A stretch of DNA of 64,000 nt, from positions 6,634,001 to 6,698,000 of the forward strand of contig NC_085920.1 in the NCBI RefSeq assembly GCF_035222485.1. Reading direction: 5' to 3'. The position numbers were made by a program, and so were the translations under genes. This DNA comes from Podospora pseudoanserina. Lineage: Eukaryota > Ascomycota > Sordariomycetes > Sordariales > Podosporaceae. The notes below the pieces were generated by a model, which was given only the letters and a program-made list of their open reading frames with translations, did no database searches and was not told where the DNA came from. Positions 21,943 through 32,027 of this stretch are shown here, piece by piece (positions within the stretch are counted from its first letter, which is position 1; each line of letters opens with the position of its first letter).

Positions 21943-22470
21943 ATGGATACCTTCCAATTTCTCCTCTGGCTTCCAGCCAGCCCCCTCAGCCTCGCCCTCC
22001 TCGTCCTGGTAGCCATTCTTGTCAGCATCCTGGTTACCTTTTACACCACCAAGCAACACTACCAGAACTCGACATTGATCACCACCACTACTACCACCAC
22101 CACCACCAGACAACAGACCCCAAAGGATCACCAGCCGCAACTCCCCGCTGCCACCCCCGAGACAAGACAGCAACTCGTCCAGGAGTCACTACTCCCCGCC
22201 GAGCAGCCCACGGCAACGCGGCCGATCCCAATCCCCATCCCGACATCACCAGTAGGCTGGCGCAACTCCTTCGGTCCTGCCGTGATGCACCCCCCCAAGA
22301 GGGATTCGCTCGTGAGCTCGGTCGGCGCAAGAAAGGGGAGCTACTGCGCTAGGTGCTCCTCCTGGCCGGTGTCGGATTGGGACGGCAGCGGCAGCGGTTC
22401 CGAGGGGGAGGTGGTGGGGGGGAGTTTTGGGAGGGAGGTGACGTTTGGGTTTATGGGGGCTCATCTTTGA
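21943..22470 (+). CDS. Possible small single-pass membrane protein
   Basis: I do not recognise this 175-residue ORF. Its start lies in a strong context (CCACCATGG). Residues about 6-33 form a long hydrophobic helix (LLWLPASPLSLALLVLVAIL and onward), then a Tyr/Gln/Asn patch, a run of threonines (about 47-55), a Pro/Thr/Gln-rich middle and a Gly/Ser-rich end. It would be an N-terminally anchored protein with a disordered tail. For: start context, signal-anchor-like N-terminus and an isolated position between two large genes. Against: low-complexity tail, no known domain, and no test of conservation. The stop overlaps the start of a GGTGA pentamer repeat. It may be lineage-specific or spurious. 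Confidence 0.45.
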   Translation: MDTFQFLLWLPASPLSLALLVLVAILVSILVTFYTTKQHYQNSTLITTTTTTTTTRQQTPKDHQPQLPAATPETRQQLVQESLLPAEQPTATRPIPIPIPTSPVGWRNSFGPAVMHPPKRDSLVSSVGARKGSYCARCSSWPVSDWDGSGSGSEGEVVGGSFGREVTFGFMGAHL

Positions 22471-22500
22471 GGTGAGGTGAGGTGAGGTGAGATGAGGTGG
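22467..22500. repeat. GGTGA pentamer repeat
   Basis: Five to six copies of GGTGA (one changed to GATGA) start at the stop codon of the 175-codon ORF. The next 350 bp are strongly purine-rich on the plus strand. Confidence 0.85.
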
Positions 22501-22875
22501 TGAAGGGGGGAAGGGCGGGGAAGAAGGGAGGGAGCGATGGGGAAGAAAAGAGGCAGAGGGACGGCGAAGGGGAGAGAAAAAGTAAAACATCAAAAAAATA
22601 AATTAAAAAAAAATTGAAAAAGATACAAGGACAAAAAAAGGGTCGATGGGCCCAAAAAAAAAACAAAAAAAAAGAAAGAAAGAAAGAGAATAAAAAATGA
22701 AACAAAAGGAAGGAAAAGGGGGGAAGGGAAATACACGCAACAAGGGGGGGGGGTGGGTCGGAAGCTTGGATGGTGGGATGTATAAGGGGTTGGGGAACTA
22801 GAAGGAGGAAAATAGAAAGGCAAACTGGGAGGAAAGGGGGTGAATATCACAACGTGTTTGCGGAGGGAGGATAGA

Positions 22876-22921
22876 TCATTGCTCGATTCATTGCTCGATT
22901 CATTGCTCGATTCATTGCTCT
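22876..22921. repeat. 12-bp tandem repeat (CATTGCTCGATT)
   Basis: About 3.7 copies of a 12-mer run head to tail; the last copy diverges after CATTGCTC. Confidence 0.95.
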
Positions 22922-23040
22922 CTTGTTTGGTACATAGAAGGACGGGGAAAAGTTTGGGTTTTGGCTTCTCTTGATAGATTTGGGTTTTTCTTTCTGGTCG
23001 GATTTCTATGGCGGGGGATGGGGCAACGATGATGGGCCTG

Positions 23041-23163
23041 GTGATGAGCTGTCATGAGGAACGGTGATGAGCTGTCATGAGGAACGGTGATGAGCTGTCA
23101 TGAGGAACGGTGATGAGCTGTCATGAGGAACGGTGATGAGCTGTCATGAGGAATGGTGATGAG
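23041..23163. repeat. 23-bp minisatellite, 5.3 copies
   Basis: Copies begin at 23041, 23064, 23087, 23110 and 23133, followed by a partial copy. Four copies are identical and the fifth has one substitution (AACG to AATG). Each contains the palindromic hexamer TCATGA. The near identity suggests recent expansion by slippage or unequal exchange. Confidence 0.97.
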
Positions 23164-23260
23164 CCAGGCATTTTTTTTATCTGGTTTCGAGCGGGCATAC
23201 TCAATTGGCCTCCAACACTGAACCAAGACGGATCGTTGTTGGGATGTTTATTTACGTTAT

Positions 23261-23282
23261 AGAGAGAGAGAGAGAGAGAGAG
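23261..23282. repeat. (AG)n microsatellite
   Basis: About 11 AG units lie between the 23-bp minisatellite and the methyltransferase gene's 3' end. Confidence 0.95.
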
Positions 23283-23654
23283 CATCATGACATCAAAGTC
23301 TGTTGATGAGAGTGTAAGGGAATGTGATGTGACCACCGGATTCTAGTGGATGGTTTGACCATAATGTCTAGCATGACACATCCATCCATGAAGGCGGACA
23401 CACGGAACACATGACCAGTGGCAAGAGCAGTGCAGATGAATAAATCGCCCCCCAATATTATTATATAATTCTTATCATCATCCTCCCCAAACAATATGTG
23501 TAGCAGGTATATATATATATATGTATGTACATCTGAACAAAGTGAAATCCTCGTCTGTGACCGACGATAATATGTCCACGATGATGTCCAATCATCACTT
23601 TCGTCCCTTCATAAACCCAACCCGTCCAACTCCACCCATCATCACATCATGCAC

Positions 23655-26600
23655 TCAATACAAGCTCTCGGTATCCAAGCAAATTCTGATGCTCCCACTC
23701 CGATCCAACTCATTCAACTCATCCGCAAATTCCACCTTGGGCTTAGGAACCGGCTTCCTCGCATACCCCTTCAAACACCTAAACAAACTCCCCTTCGCCC
23801 TCCCCTCCTCAACAACAGCGCTAACATCAGCAATCATCTTCCCCGCCTCCTTCATCGCCTTCCCAGGCGTAACCGTATCCGCCAACCTCAACTCCCCCGC
23901 CGCCCTCTCCATCTCCGCCCTCAACAGCCACTTCTCCCAACTCCACCCCGCAACCAACCCGGTAACAGCAGCAATATTATCGCTCGACCCGCTCACCACC
24001 GCCTCCATCCGAAGAACCTCCCTCTCCTCCCCGCCCGCCTCATCCCGACCGACACTCACCACCGGCTTGGGCAGCTTCTTGGGTCCCACCGGCATAGCAA
24101 CCCACGCCCTCCTCACATCCTCGAAACCGGCCTTGTCAAGCCTCGAGATGAAGTTCTTTGTCGGGCGGGCGTCATATCCCAGAGTCTGCAGCGCGAACCC
24201 AAACTCGACCGCCTTGGCGTTGCCCAACTCTCCCGCGTTGATGATGTCGGCATCCAAGAGGTTGAACTCGATGTAGCCTCCTGGCTTGAGGACACGCATG
24301 CACTCGGCCAGACAGGCGTCCCACTCGTCCACCCCGTTCTCGCCCGACATCTTCAGCACAGCATGGAGCTCACGAGCGGAGATGAGATCGAACTGGTTGT
24401 CCGCAAAGGGAAGCTTGGTCAACCTCTCCACCGCGACCTGCCTATGGTTGGGAGGGCCACGGATGTTGGAGTTGGACAGTTGACGGATGGCCTTGGTAGT
24501 GACAGTATAAATCTTGCAGTTGGGGAACTGGAGGGCAGCATGCCAGGCCCAGTCGCAGGCGCCCTGGCCGCCGAGATCAAGGATTCTAGCCCGGTCACGG
24601 GGGAGGCCATTGCTGCCTGTGCCAGGGGCAAAGGTGGACTGACGAGCGAGGCGCTTGCCGACGGGAGCAGAAACAAGCCTGCCGCCGTTGAGCTGCTTGG
24701 TAGCGGCGACGTGCCAAGCGGACATGTGCATCTGGCTGAGGGCGTCAGCTTCCTTGTCGGCGCGGAGCTTCTCAGGGTCGTCAATGAGGTTGTCATCGCC
24801 GCGGACAACGTTGGTGCTCATGCGCTTCTTGGCGGACTGAGGGACGACGGAGAGTTGGTACTTTCCGAGGAGCTGGTTGCGGTGGGCATCTCTGAGGGAA
24901 ATGCGCTGGGCCTGAAGAGCCTCGAAGCGGGGCTGACGGTGGACAAAGGCGTCGGTGTGGCAGGAGCGGACGGTGAAGTCGGTGAAGGCGCGGTAGTAAG
25001 CCGACTCCTGACGGAGGAGCTTGGGTGGGAGCTTCTTGGGGGGTTGAGGGAAGTTGTCCAGGGGAAGGGCGGAGAAGCGGACGGACTTGGACTTCTTCAG
25101 GGGCACCTCTTCGGTAGCCTCAACCTTGGGCTCCTCGACCTTGTCCTCGGCCTCGGACTCGTGCTCAGAAGCCTCAGATTCTTGCTCCTCGGCCTCATCA
25201 GAGAAGCCGGCAACACCTTGAAGGTAGGCGCGCTGAGCCATGAGCCACATCTGGGTGCGGCCAGCGTGGGAGACAACATTCTCCTCTTGCTTGGCGACAT
25301 AGTCACGGTCAAGCTCGGCAATGATCTCAGTAACAACGATTGGTGAGCTGGGCTCGCCAACAGCGGTCTCGGAAGCAGTGGCCTCAGACTGTCTAGGAGT
25401 GGGTGGAATTCTAATAGCAGTAAGAGGAACTGGGGTAGGCTCAATGCGAATGGCTGTCGGGAGGTCCTCCTGGCCCTGGGTCTCGGGGAACTCAACAACA
25501 CGCTCGATGATGGCTGATGGCAGGTTGTCGAGGTGCAGTGGCCTGGGTGGTGGGGGAGGAACTCTGTCGCGGCTCCATGGGATCTTGTAAAAATTCTCAG
25601 CGGTTGTAGAAGTAGGGGGTTGGCCCTCATCGGTTTCCTCGGTGTTCTTCTCAGCGTGCCATGTTTGCCGGCTGGCAGACGAGAGCTCGGAAAAGAAGCC
25701 ACCTGGGGATGGAATCTCGAGCTTGCTGAGATCAGCAAGAGACAGGCGGGCTGCTGATGGGGCCCGGTTCAAGTTGGTCATGATGCGGGGAGGCTGTCTG
25801 CGGGTTTGAGCCATCTCTTGGGGCACCTCAATAACCTGAGTGGGTTGCTCAGCAAACGCTGATTCGTCACCAGCGAGGGCCTGGAGAGTCTCGAGAGCAC
25901 CAGGCTGGAGACGAACTCCAGACCACTCCTCATCGGCACCATACTCAGAACCAACCACGGGAGTGGGTGGTGCTGACATGGCGGCCATTTCCTCCGAGTT
26001 GATGCTGCCGTCGAGAGATGGTGGGGCTGAGACGCGGGGAGTATCTTGTCTTTGCCTCAGTTCCATAAGTGACATGATAGCTGGTGACATGGCAACAGCG
26101 GATGGCGGTGTTGGTGGGATGGGCGACAAAACCTTCTTCGCGGCTTGCTGGGCTTCCTCTGGGATCACAAGAGGGGTCAATGACCGGCGAAACTCAAGGG
26201 AGGCCCTGGATGATCTCTTGAGGTTCCTTGAACTCCTTGAGCTCCGGGTGGAGCTCCGTTGCCGGCCGATACCGTTTGCCTGAAGACGCTGCTTTCGTCG
26301 GATCTCGTCATCGGACACATCGTACAGATCATCAAACTCGGTGACATCGGTCATGATACTCTCTCGGTTGTTGCTGTTGTGGTTCCACTGGAAGGATGGG
26401 TTTGATGATGAAGCTTCGGAGCTGACGTCGTCATTATCGAGCTCGGGCTCGCTCTCGTTAGTTGCCTGGGAGAGGACTGATGGTGTAGCTGGCAGGATCG
26501 GGGCGGCCAGAAAGTGCATTCCTCTTGGTGTGGGGAAGTGGTCGCTCATGGGGGAAAGCCACTGTTCAATCTTCTCAACCGAAGGCCCGTTCCTTCTCCT

Positions 26601-26732
26601 CCTCGAGGCGAACGAGTCTCTCGAGTGCTCTGGCTCCTCCATTATAGGATTAAGTGTCCGCGCCGGCCTCCGCCGACCCTGCGGGGAGGGTGGCCGGTAC
26701 GCAACCTGGGGCAGCAAAACTTGGTCGGACAT
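23655..26732 (-). CDS. Large protein with C-terminal SAM-dependent methyltransferase domain
   Basis: A single uninterrupted ORF. The start at 26732 (MSDQVLLPQ, 1025 residues) is preferred over an in-frame ATG at 26789, whose 19 extra residues look like leader. The first ~650 residues are Ser/Arg/Pro/Glu-rich and probably disordered. At about residues 710-830 lies a class I methyltransferase fold: ILDLGGQGACDWAW (motif I, SAM-binding), IYTVT, LPFADNQFDLISARELHAV and ECMRVLKPGGYIEFNLLDAD (motifs post-I to III). A helical C-terminus follows. The overall plan, a long disordered N-terminus plus a methyltransferase, resembles fungal proteins loosely related to LaeA/UMTA-type regulators, but I cannot assign a substrate. 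It is divergent from TMA22 across about 2.1 kb. The 565-codon antisense ORF over this gene is a codon-bias shadow. Confidence 0.88.
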   Translation of the reverse strand: MSDQVLLPQVAYRPPSPQGRRRPARTLNPIMEEPEHSRDSFASRRRRNGPSVEKIEQWLSPMSDHFPTPRGMHFLAAPILPATPSVLSQATNESEPELDNDDVSSEASSSNPSFQWNHNSNNRESIMTDVTEFDDLYDVSDDEIRRKQRLQANGIGRQRSSTRSSRSSRNLKRSSRASLEFRRSLTPLVIPEEAQQAAKKVLSPIPPTPPSAVAMSPAIMSLMELRQRQDTPRVSAPPSLDGSINSEEMAAMSAPPTPVVGSEYGADEEWSGVRLQPGALETLQALAGDESAFAEQPTQVIEVPQEMAQTRRQPPRIMTNLNRAPSAARLSLADLSKLEIPSPGGFFSELSSASRQTWHAEKNTEETDEGQPPTSTTAENFYKIPWSRDRVPPPPPRPLHLDNLPSAIIERVVEFPETQGQEDLPTAIRIEPTPVPLTAIRIPPTPRQSEATASETAVGEPSSPIVVTEIIAELDRDYVAKQEENVVSHAGRTQMWLMAQRAYLQGVAGFSDEAEEQESEASEHESEAEDKVEEPKVEATEEVPLKKSKSVRFSALPLDNFPQPPKKLPPKLLRQESAYYRAFTDFTVRSCHTDAFVHRQPRFEALQAQRISLRDAHRNQLLGKYQLSVVPQSAKKRMSTNVVRGDDNLIDDPEKLRADKEADALSQMHMSAWHVAATKQLNGGRLVSAPVGKRLARQSTFAPGTGSNGLPRDRARILDLGGQGACDWAWHAALQFPNCKIYTVTTKAIRQLSNSNIRGPPNHRQVAVERLTKLPFADNQFDLISARELHAVLKMSGENGVDEWDACLAECMRVLKPGGYIEFNLLDADIINAGELGNAKAVEFGFALQTLGYDARPTKNFISRLDKAGFEDVRRAWVAMPVGPKKLPKPVVSVGRDEAGGEEREVLRMEAVVSGSSDNIAAVTGLVAGWSWEKWLLRAEMERAAGELRLADTVTPGKAMKEAGKMIADVSAVVEEGRAKGSLFRCLKGYARKPVPKPKVEFADELNELDRSGSIRICLDTESLY

Positions 26733-28854
26733 TATGGTAACTGGTATCGTTGGTAGGATCCAATATTCCAAAAAGCGTGGCACAAACACGCAAAATAAAC
26801 TCTGTCAGGTAAGCCGGAAGACGACCTGCGCCGGAAATGTAACACTAATTAAGAAAGATGGTGTGAAAGACAGGACCGGCTTCGGTCAACGAAGCACTAT
26901 AATGTAAGTGCGCAAGAGGCGTAGAGAAGAGAATGGGGAAGACTCCAAATTGCCAACGGAGCCAGGTGACCGGAAAGCGAGATATTATAAGAAGCCCTCC
27001 ACCAAAGAGACACCAACGACATGGGATCGAGATGCATACCCACCGAGGCGGCTAACGGCAAGATTCGATGGCTTCCTTCCCGCCACGTTGATGGGACTGA
27101 CAGATCGAGTCATCGACATGGTGTGACCGCGGTCAGAGAAGCGCAGATGGCACGCTGAACCGGCATCTCTGACGGCTTCTTTGCTGCCGTCTGGCGGGTG
27201 TCTCTCAACATTGGCACACTAGTATGCGTCCGGCAGCATCACCAGTGCAATATCGACGGCGGCAGCGAATCAGCGGACGCATGGCCACAGGAACAGGTCG
27301 ACGACGAATCGATAAATGCTATGCGAAGACAAGGCGCGCGCCAATGAGGTCTTGATGGTGGCAGTTCCAGGAACAGAGTGCAGCTGGTGTAGCCAATAAG
27401 AGCGAGAGGTGCAACGCCAGATGTAAGGCGGGCGCTTACAACGGCGCCTGTCCTCCCTCAATTGGTCCCGACAGCCTCTTCCCCCAAGATGAACCACCCA
27501 CCCTTTTCGTCATCTCCACAAAAACCATTCACCTCAATACCTTTACCCATGTCGACGAAGCTGCACGCAATGGGCCTTCGCATGATGCTTCGTGGCGGCG
27601 TGAAACGGCAGAGACCAACAGTCGTGACCAGGAAACACCACATCCAAGAAACATTTCGTTGAGAGCGCCACTCGGCCGACCTGTCGATCTCCCTCGACAT
27701 AACGTGATAGCCTATGGCCCTCCTCTCCGGTCCGTTGGCGCAGCCGCCCATCTAGTACGCTTGTTGCCGGCCTCCGGTGCTTCTTCAAGGTCGGTAGCAC
27801 TTGCATATATCCCATCCCGCCAGCCCAGCTCAGCTCTGATCACTATCACCATCACTTTCGCTCCAGCCCAGCCAAGCTATCACTACTAGATGCACAATAG
27901 CTGTGTGAATGTGGCAATGTAATGCCAACAGTGCCGTGAGCGCCAAGATAGAGAGTGACAGGAAACACCAGATCTTCTGTTCCTGGCTGTCTTACCACAC
28001 CTCCCCATCTCGACGGAACTTTGGGTGTGTGTTTCCTGTCGGCTGATTGCTTGCATTTCTTCGCAATTGTGAAGATTGCCCCAACTGCCAACTCGGCAGA
28101 TGTGCTGCTACCCCATCCCATATATGCAGCTTATGACCGAAAACCGGAAGCTTCCATATGTGTGAGAGTAAGAATAGATACAGCCAGAGAGCCAACCTTG
28201 AGAGAACACTTGCGCTCTCACAGACCTGTTGTTCAGATGCTCGGCTGGTGGTACGAAATAGTGGTGAGCGGTGACAGAAATCGTGATGAGTGACGAGTGC
28301 CGAACAGTGGTGATCGAGCGCGACGCTGGTGACATGAGATGAACGGGTGATGCTGACTGCAGAGCTTCGAGTTCATCCAAGGTAGGTGATAGTCGATCCG
28401 TGATAATCTCCCTAATCGCTAGCCGGTGTGCTGAGACTCGTGATCATGTCGGAAAGTCAATCAGACACGGAAGGAGCTTCGAAGGCGTACCGAAAAGGGA
28501 TAGAAGATTGCACAAGAGCACATTGTCGAGATGGAAGCGCCGGCTTGCCGCCATCACTTCGAGGCTTTGGAGTTCGAGCCGCTGAAAGATAATGCGGGGC
28601 TCACATGCAAAACTGTAAACAATGATTGGTTGAATTCTGCCACAGATCAACTGCCAGAGAGCTCTGTCTCCGCCTTCCCCTTCCAGCTTCGTTGCTTTTT
28701 GTTCCTGTCGCAGTGCCCCGCCATCAGAGTCAGCCCCGCAGTCCAATTCCTAGGAGGGGCAGTCCATTCAGGCGAACATCCACGATAACAACCTCGCGAT
28801 TATCATATCAAACCCAACTTCGCTTTCTGTACCCGTCAGAACTCCCGAACTGTA
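26733..28854. other. Divergent intergenic region between methyltransferase-domain gene and TMA22
   Basis: About 2.1 kb with no convincing ORF (maximum about 112 codons). It should hold both promoters. CT-rich blocks precede 28855. I saw no recognisable tRNA, snRNA or repeat family. Confidence 0.5.
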
Positions 28855-29778
28855 ATGGCCGAGACCTCTGCTGCCAGCCGGCATGTGACCTACTGTGGTG
28901 GTAGGGAACCCCGTTTCTTAGCAATTCTGCCCCTCCATCCTGGAGCTGTCCCTCACAGTGACATCACCTGTTTGTGGCTGTCGCGATGCTCACCACCTCC
29001 CCTATTTACCCCTTTTCTCCCGCCGTCGCGAGCACAAGCCATAAGACAACCATAGCTGACCTATACTCTCCAGTGTGCACACTACCACCCGAGGTACGAA
29101 CTGCCTCCCGCCACCCTTCCCCTCCTCCTGCGCATGCCCATCTCTTCCAACACGCAACCCATCACGCGACACCCCTTAACCCAAACTAACACCCCGTCTC
29201 TTAGTACTGTGAATACGGCGGAACAACCGCCAAATGTCAGAAATGGCTCGAAAAGTCCCACCCGGACCTCTACTCCAAGATCTGGTCCCCCGAAGCCCTC
29301 TCCGCAGCAACCGCCTCCCTCTCCCTTGAAGCCCAGGAACGCGCCGCCAAAGACGCCAAAAAGAAGGCCGCGAAAGCCGAGGCCGCCGAGCAGAAGCAGG
29401 CCGAAAGGCTCTCCAACAGCGTCGTCACCATCAAGCGGATCGAGCGCAACAAGCGCAAGTATGTCACCTCTGTCTCTGGGCTGGAGGCTTTTGGGTTGGA
29501 CTTGAAAAAGGTAATCTTATTACCCCCCCATGATATTCGTTTGAAAGCAGGGGGATGTTGACAGTGACAAAAAAAAATAGGTGTCCAAGGACTTTGGTAA
29601 GAAATTCGCGACCGGCTCGTCCGTCACCAAAACCCCCTCGGGCGGTGAGGAAATCGTAGTCCAGGGTGATGTCAGTGATGAAATTGAGGAGTTCATCCTC
29701 GAAAAGTACAAGGATGTGCCCGAGGATAACATTGAGCTGGTAGAAGATAAGAAGAAGAAGGGGGCTGCTGCTGGTTAA
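28855..29778 (+). CDS. TMA22: TMA22/DENR translation machinery-associated protein
   Basis: Four exons, 28855-28900, 29074-29093, 29205-29510 and 29581-29778 (570 nt, 189 residues, the usual family length). Introns are 173, 111 and 70 nt with GTAGGG, GTACGA and GTAATC donors, and all end in AG. Exon 2 is a 20-nt microexon encoding VCTLPPE, which restores the conserved YCG-VCTLPPEYCEYG cysteine element (two Cys pairs, residues about 14-27) in front of the CQKWL helix. The middle is a Lys/Ala-rich coiled-coil-like stretch. The C-terminal part from about residue 95 is a SUI1 domain (VTIKRIERNKRKYVTSVSGL, FGKKFATGSSVTKT, VQGDVSDEIEEFI). With its MCT-1 partner (TMA20), DENR promotes removal of deacylated tRNA from post-termination 40S subunits and re-initiation. 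Every exon join rebuilds conserved sequence, so the model is strong. Confidence 0.95.
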
Positions 29779-30165
29779 ACAAGGATAAACATGGAGAGCG
29801 TGTTGGGTTCAGTTTCGTAGATAAATCTGGAAAGGATGTTTCTTTTGTGCTTCAAAGAGCCAAATAGTTGTTGGTGCTGTAAAAAATAACAAAGACATGC
29901 TAGAATGAACCCCTTCTACCGGGTGGAAAAAACTGGATATATATATAAAAAAAAACACCACACAAACCCGCCCCTTGACTGCTATATCCTATGGCCCCTT
30001 ATCCCATATCGAACTGTACTATCCTGTACCCAACGGCCAGCCTAAAACAAAACGCCACGTGCAATGATAATGCCCACCAACCACCCGATTCTCCCAAAGC
30101 CCTCAAATAATACCAAAATACTAACACAACGTCATCAGAACAGAACACGCCCCTTCATATCTCCC
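29779..30165. other. Convergent 3' region between TMA22 and the borealin-like gene
   Basis: About 390 bp, AT-rich, with A runs around 29949-29957 suited to 3' ends on either strand. No ORF or RNA gene is seen. Confidence 0.5.
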
Positions 30166-31418
30166 CTACGCCTGCGCCCTCTTCCTCAACACCCGTCCCG
30201 CTGCACTCCCCGTCGTCCCAACCTTCCCTCCCGCCGCCGCAGCGGCAACGACCTTCTTCCCCGCGCTCGCCCCAACAGTCGCCGCCTTCTTCCCCACTCC
30301 CACCCCAGAAACACCACTCTTGCTCTTTGCGTGCCCACTTCCCCCAGCCATCGCCTTCGTGATCGGGGGCCTCTCCCCCGGCGCCGTCGCCGGCCGCTTC
30401 TTAATCACCGTTCCCGTGCTCGCCTCGCTAGACTCCGAAGTGCCACTAATCCTTCGTTGTTGTTGCCCAGTCCGGTTGGCACCGGTTGTTCTTACCGCTT
30501 GCGGGGTAGGCGCTGCAGCTGTCAAGGCGCGTTTTCTCTTCACTGCGGAGGAAGAGGCTGTGGTGGAGGTGGATGATGAAAAGTTCATTTTTCTGACCGA
30601 AGCCGATGTTCCAGGGCGGGAGACCGACGGCGGGGGACGGGAGATGGTATTGTGTAAAGAGTGGGAGGTTGACGTGGTGCCTTTGGTCGGGGAGACATTT
30701 CCCGTTGGGCGGGCGATTCCCGAGCGGATGGTGTTGCCTGGTGTAGTCGTGGGGTTGCATCTACCGACCGTCCGGGTGTTTGAGGAGGTGGGGGAGAGGA
30801 CGTTGCTGTTGTTTTGGCTTCGTGGTGGAGGAGGCTGCGCCTGGGATGACGATGGCGGCGGCAATTGCTCGGCTCTGGGACGCTTCTTCGGGTTAGCGAG
30901 CGCGTCGTTTTCGTTTTCCTTGTCGCCGCCGGTCATCTCGTGGCTGCGGCGCTTGGGCGGGGCACCTGCTGCTGCGGATGGGTAGGTCACGCCTCCTGCT
31001 CGGGGAGGGTAGACCTTGGAAGGGTTGGAGTCCTTTTCTGGTACGGGGGGTCCTTTGAGGTAGCCGGCTACGGGGGGTCGTTGTTGGTTGGAGTACTTGT
31101 CAAGCAAGTCGCCCATCTTCATTTTTCGGAGGGACATTGGGATGCGGTTGACGCGTATTTCAATTCGTGTCCGAAGACTTTGCGCGTGGATGCTGTAGTT
31201 TGTTCGGAGTTTGCGGGCTCGTTCGGTAACTGAGGGGGGTGTTAATTATGTTTGTCGCGTCAAGTAACAGTGGGATACATACTCTCGAGTTGAAGGTTCT
31301 CCATGAGAGCCTGCTTCTGCGTGGCTGTGACACCTCTTTTCCTCATCTTGATCGGACTCCTTTGACCGTCTAGGGCCGTTTCTGTCGGCACCATGGCCAT
31401 TTCGTTGTCGCTCGACAT
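30166..31418 (-). CDS. NBL1: Borealin/Nbl1-like chromosomal passenger complex subunit
   Basis: Two exons, 31418-31283 and 31229-30166, with a 53-nt intron (GTATGT..CAG, phase 1) give 399 residues. Residues about 30-85 form the Nbl1/borealin N-terminal helix: TATQKQALMENLQLEITERA, RKLRTNYSIHAQSLRTRIEI and RVNRIPMSLRKMKMGDLLDKY. The intron falls inside it, and splicing restores LEITERARKLR. In yeasts and animals this helix bundles with survivin (Bir1) and INCENP (Sli15) to place Aurora B at centromeres. The rest is low-complexity, basic and rich in Ser, Thr, Pro and Ala, with short KR motifs suited to nuclear targeting or DNA contact. The yeast protein is essentially only the helix, while this form has the long tail of filamentous fungi. 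An in-frame ORF extends upstream to 31760, but MSSDNEMAM is the natural start. It shares a 609-bp divergent promoter region with RPN10. Confidence 0.85.
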
Positions 31419-32027
31419 TGGTTCTGTGATTTTATCGGAGTGGGAAGAAATTACGGCGCAATAGGCTGATGAACGCGGTTGTAGGGGATAGATCAAGTAT
31501 TTCGTCCGTAGAATATTTGAATTGTAGAAGTCCTGTGCCAAATTCTGGTCAAAACAAGATCCGTAAGGGGCGAGTTGAGTGAACAGTCGAAATGTGGGAA
31601 GGGCTACCCGCCATCTTTGACGTGAGTGGCCCGCGTTTGCAAAGTAAACAAATGCCAGAGCTAGGTGTTTGGGGGCGCACGGTTGCCTGTGGGGCTTGAA
31701 TTTTGGTGGGGTCAGCCAGGCGCAACCCCAGGTGGTACCGCTACCTGCTGATAGCGGCACAGTGTGAGGCCTTATCGGTGACGCTACCTTGAGGCTTTGG
31801 ACCAGGGTTGGGTGTCGGCGTGACGGTCTCCAGGCTGAACCGCCTTACGCAGGCGGGAGCTCTGTTACCCCAGCACATTGACTTCCAGTTGCTTTTCGAA
31901 GCTTCAACTTCAAACCACCCGACAATTGCACAGCCCATCTCCCTTTGTCAGTGTTTTACTGATAAACTACGGCCAGTCCAATTTTGCTTCTCCTTATTCA
32001 GACAACACCCCAAACCAACTGCCCAAC
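31419..32027. promoter_or_regulatory. Shared divergent promoter region of the borealin-like gene and RPN10
   Basis: 609 bp separate the two start codons, so both promoters must lie here or overlap. I found no PACE-type proteasome element (GGTGGCAAA) by eye. Overlapping ORFs here are short and antisense to each other. Confidence 0.6.

Larger units (their letters stand above)
22471..23654. other. Repeat-rich interval downstream of the methyltransferase-domain gene
   Basis: The first half is purine-rich (G and A runs). Then come a 12-bp and a 23-bp tandem repeat, an AG microsatellite and a TATA-type run (about 23507-23522) just beyond the methyltransferase gene stop. The non-coding character is clear; whether any of it is transcribed is unknown. 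Confidence 0.6.

Noticed and set aside
23649-25346. 565-codon plus-strand ORF
   Set aside because: It is antisense to the methyltransferase-domain gene, whose strand has the recognisable SAM-binding motifs. Its Leu/Gly/Val/Asp-rich sequence is a mirror of the codon bias of the real gene.
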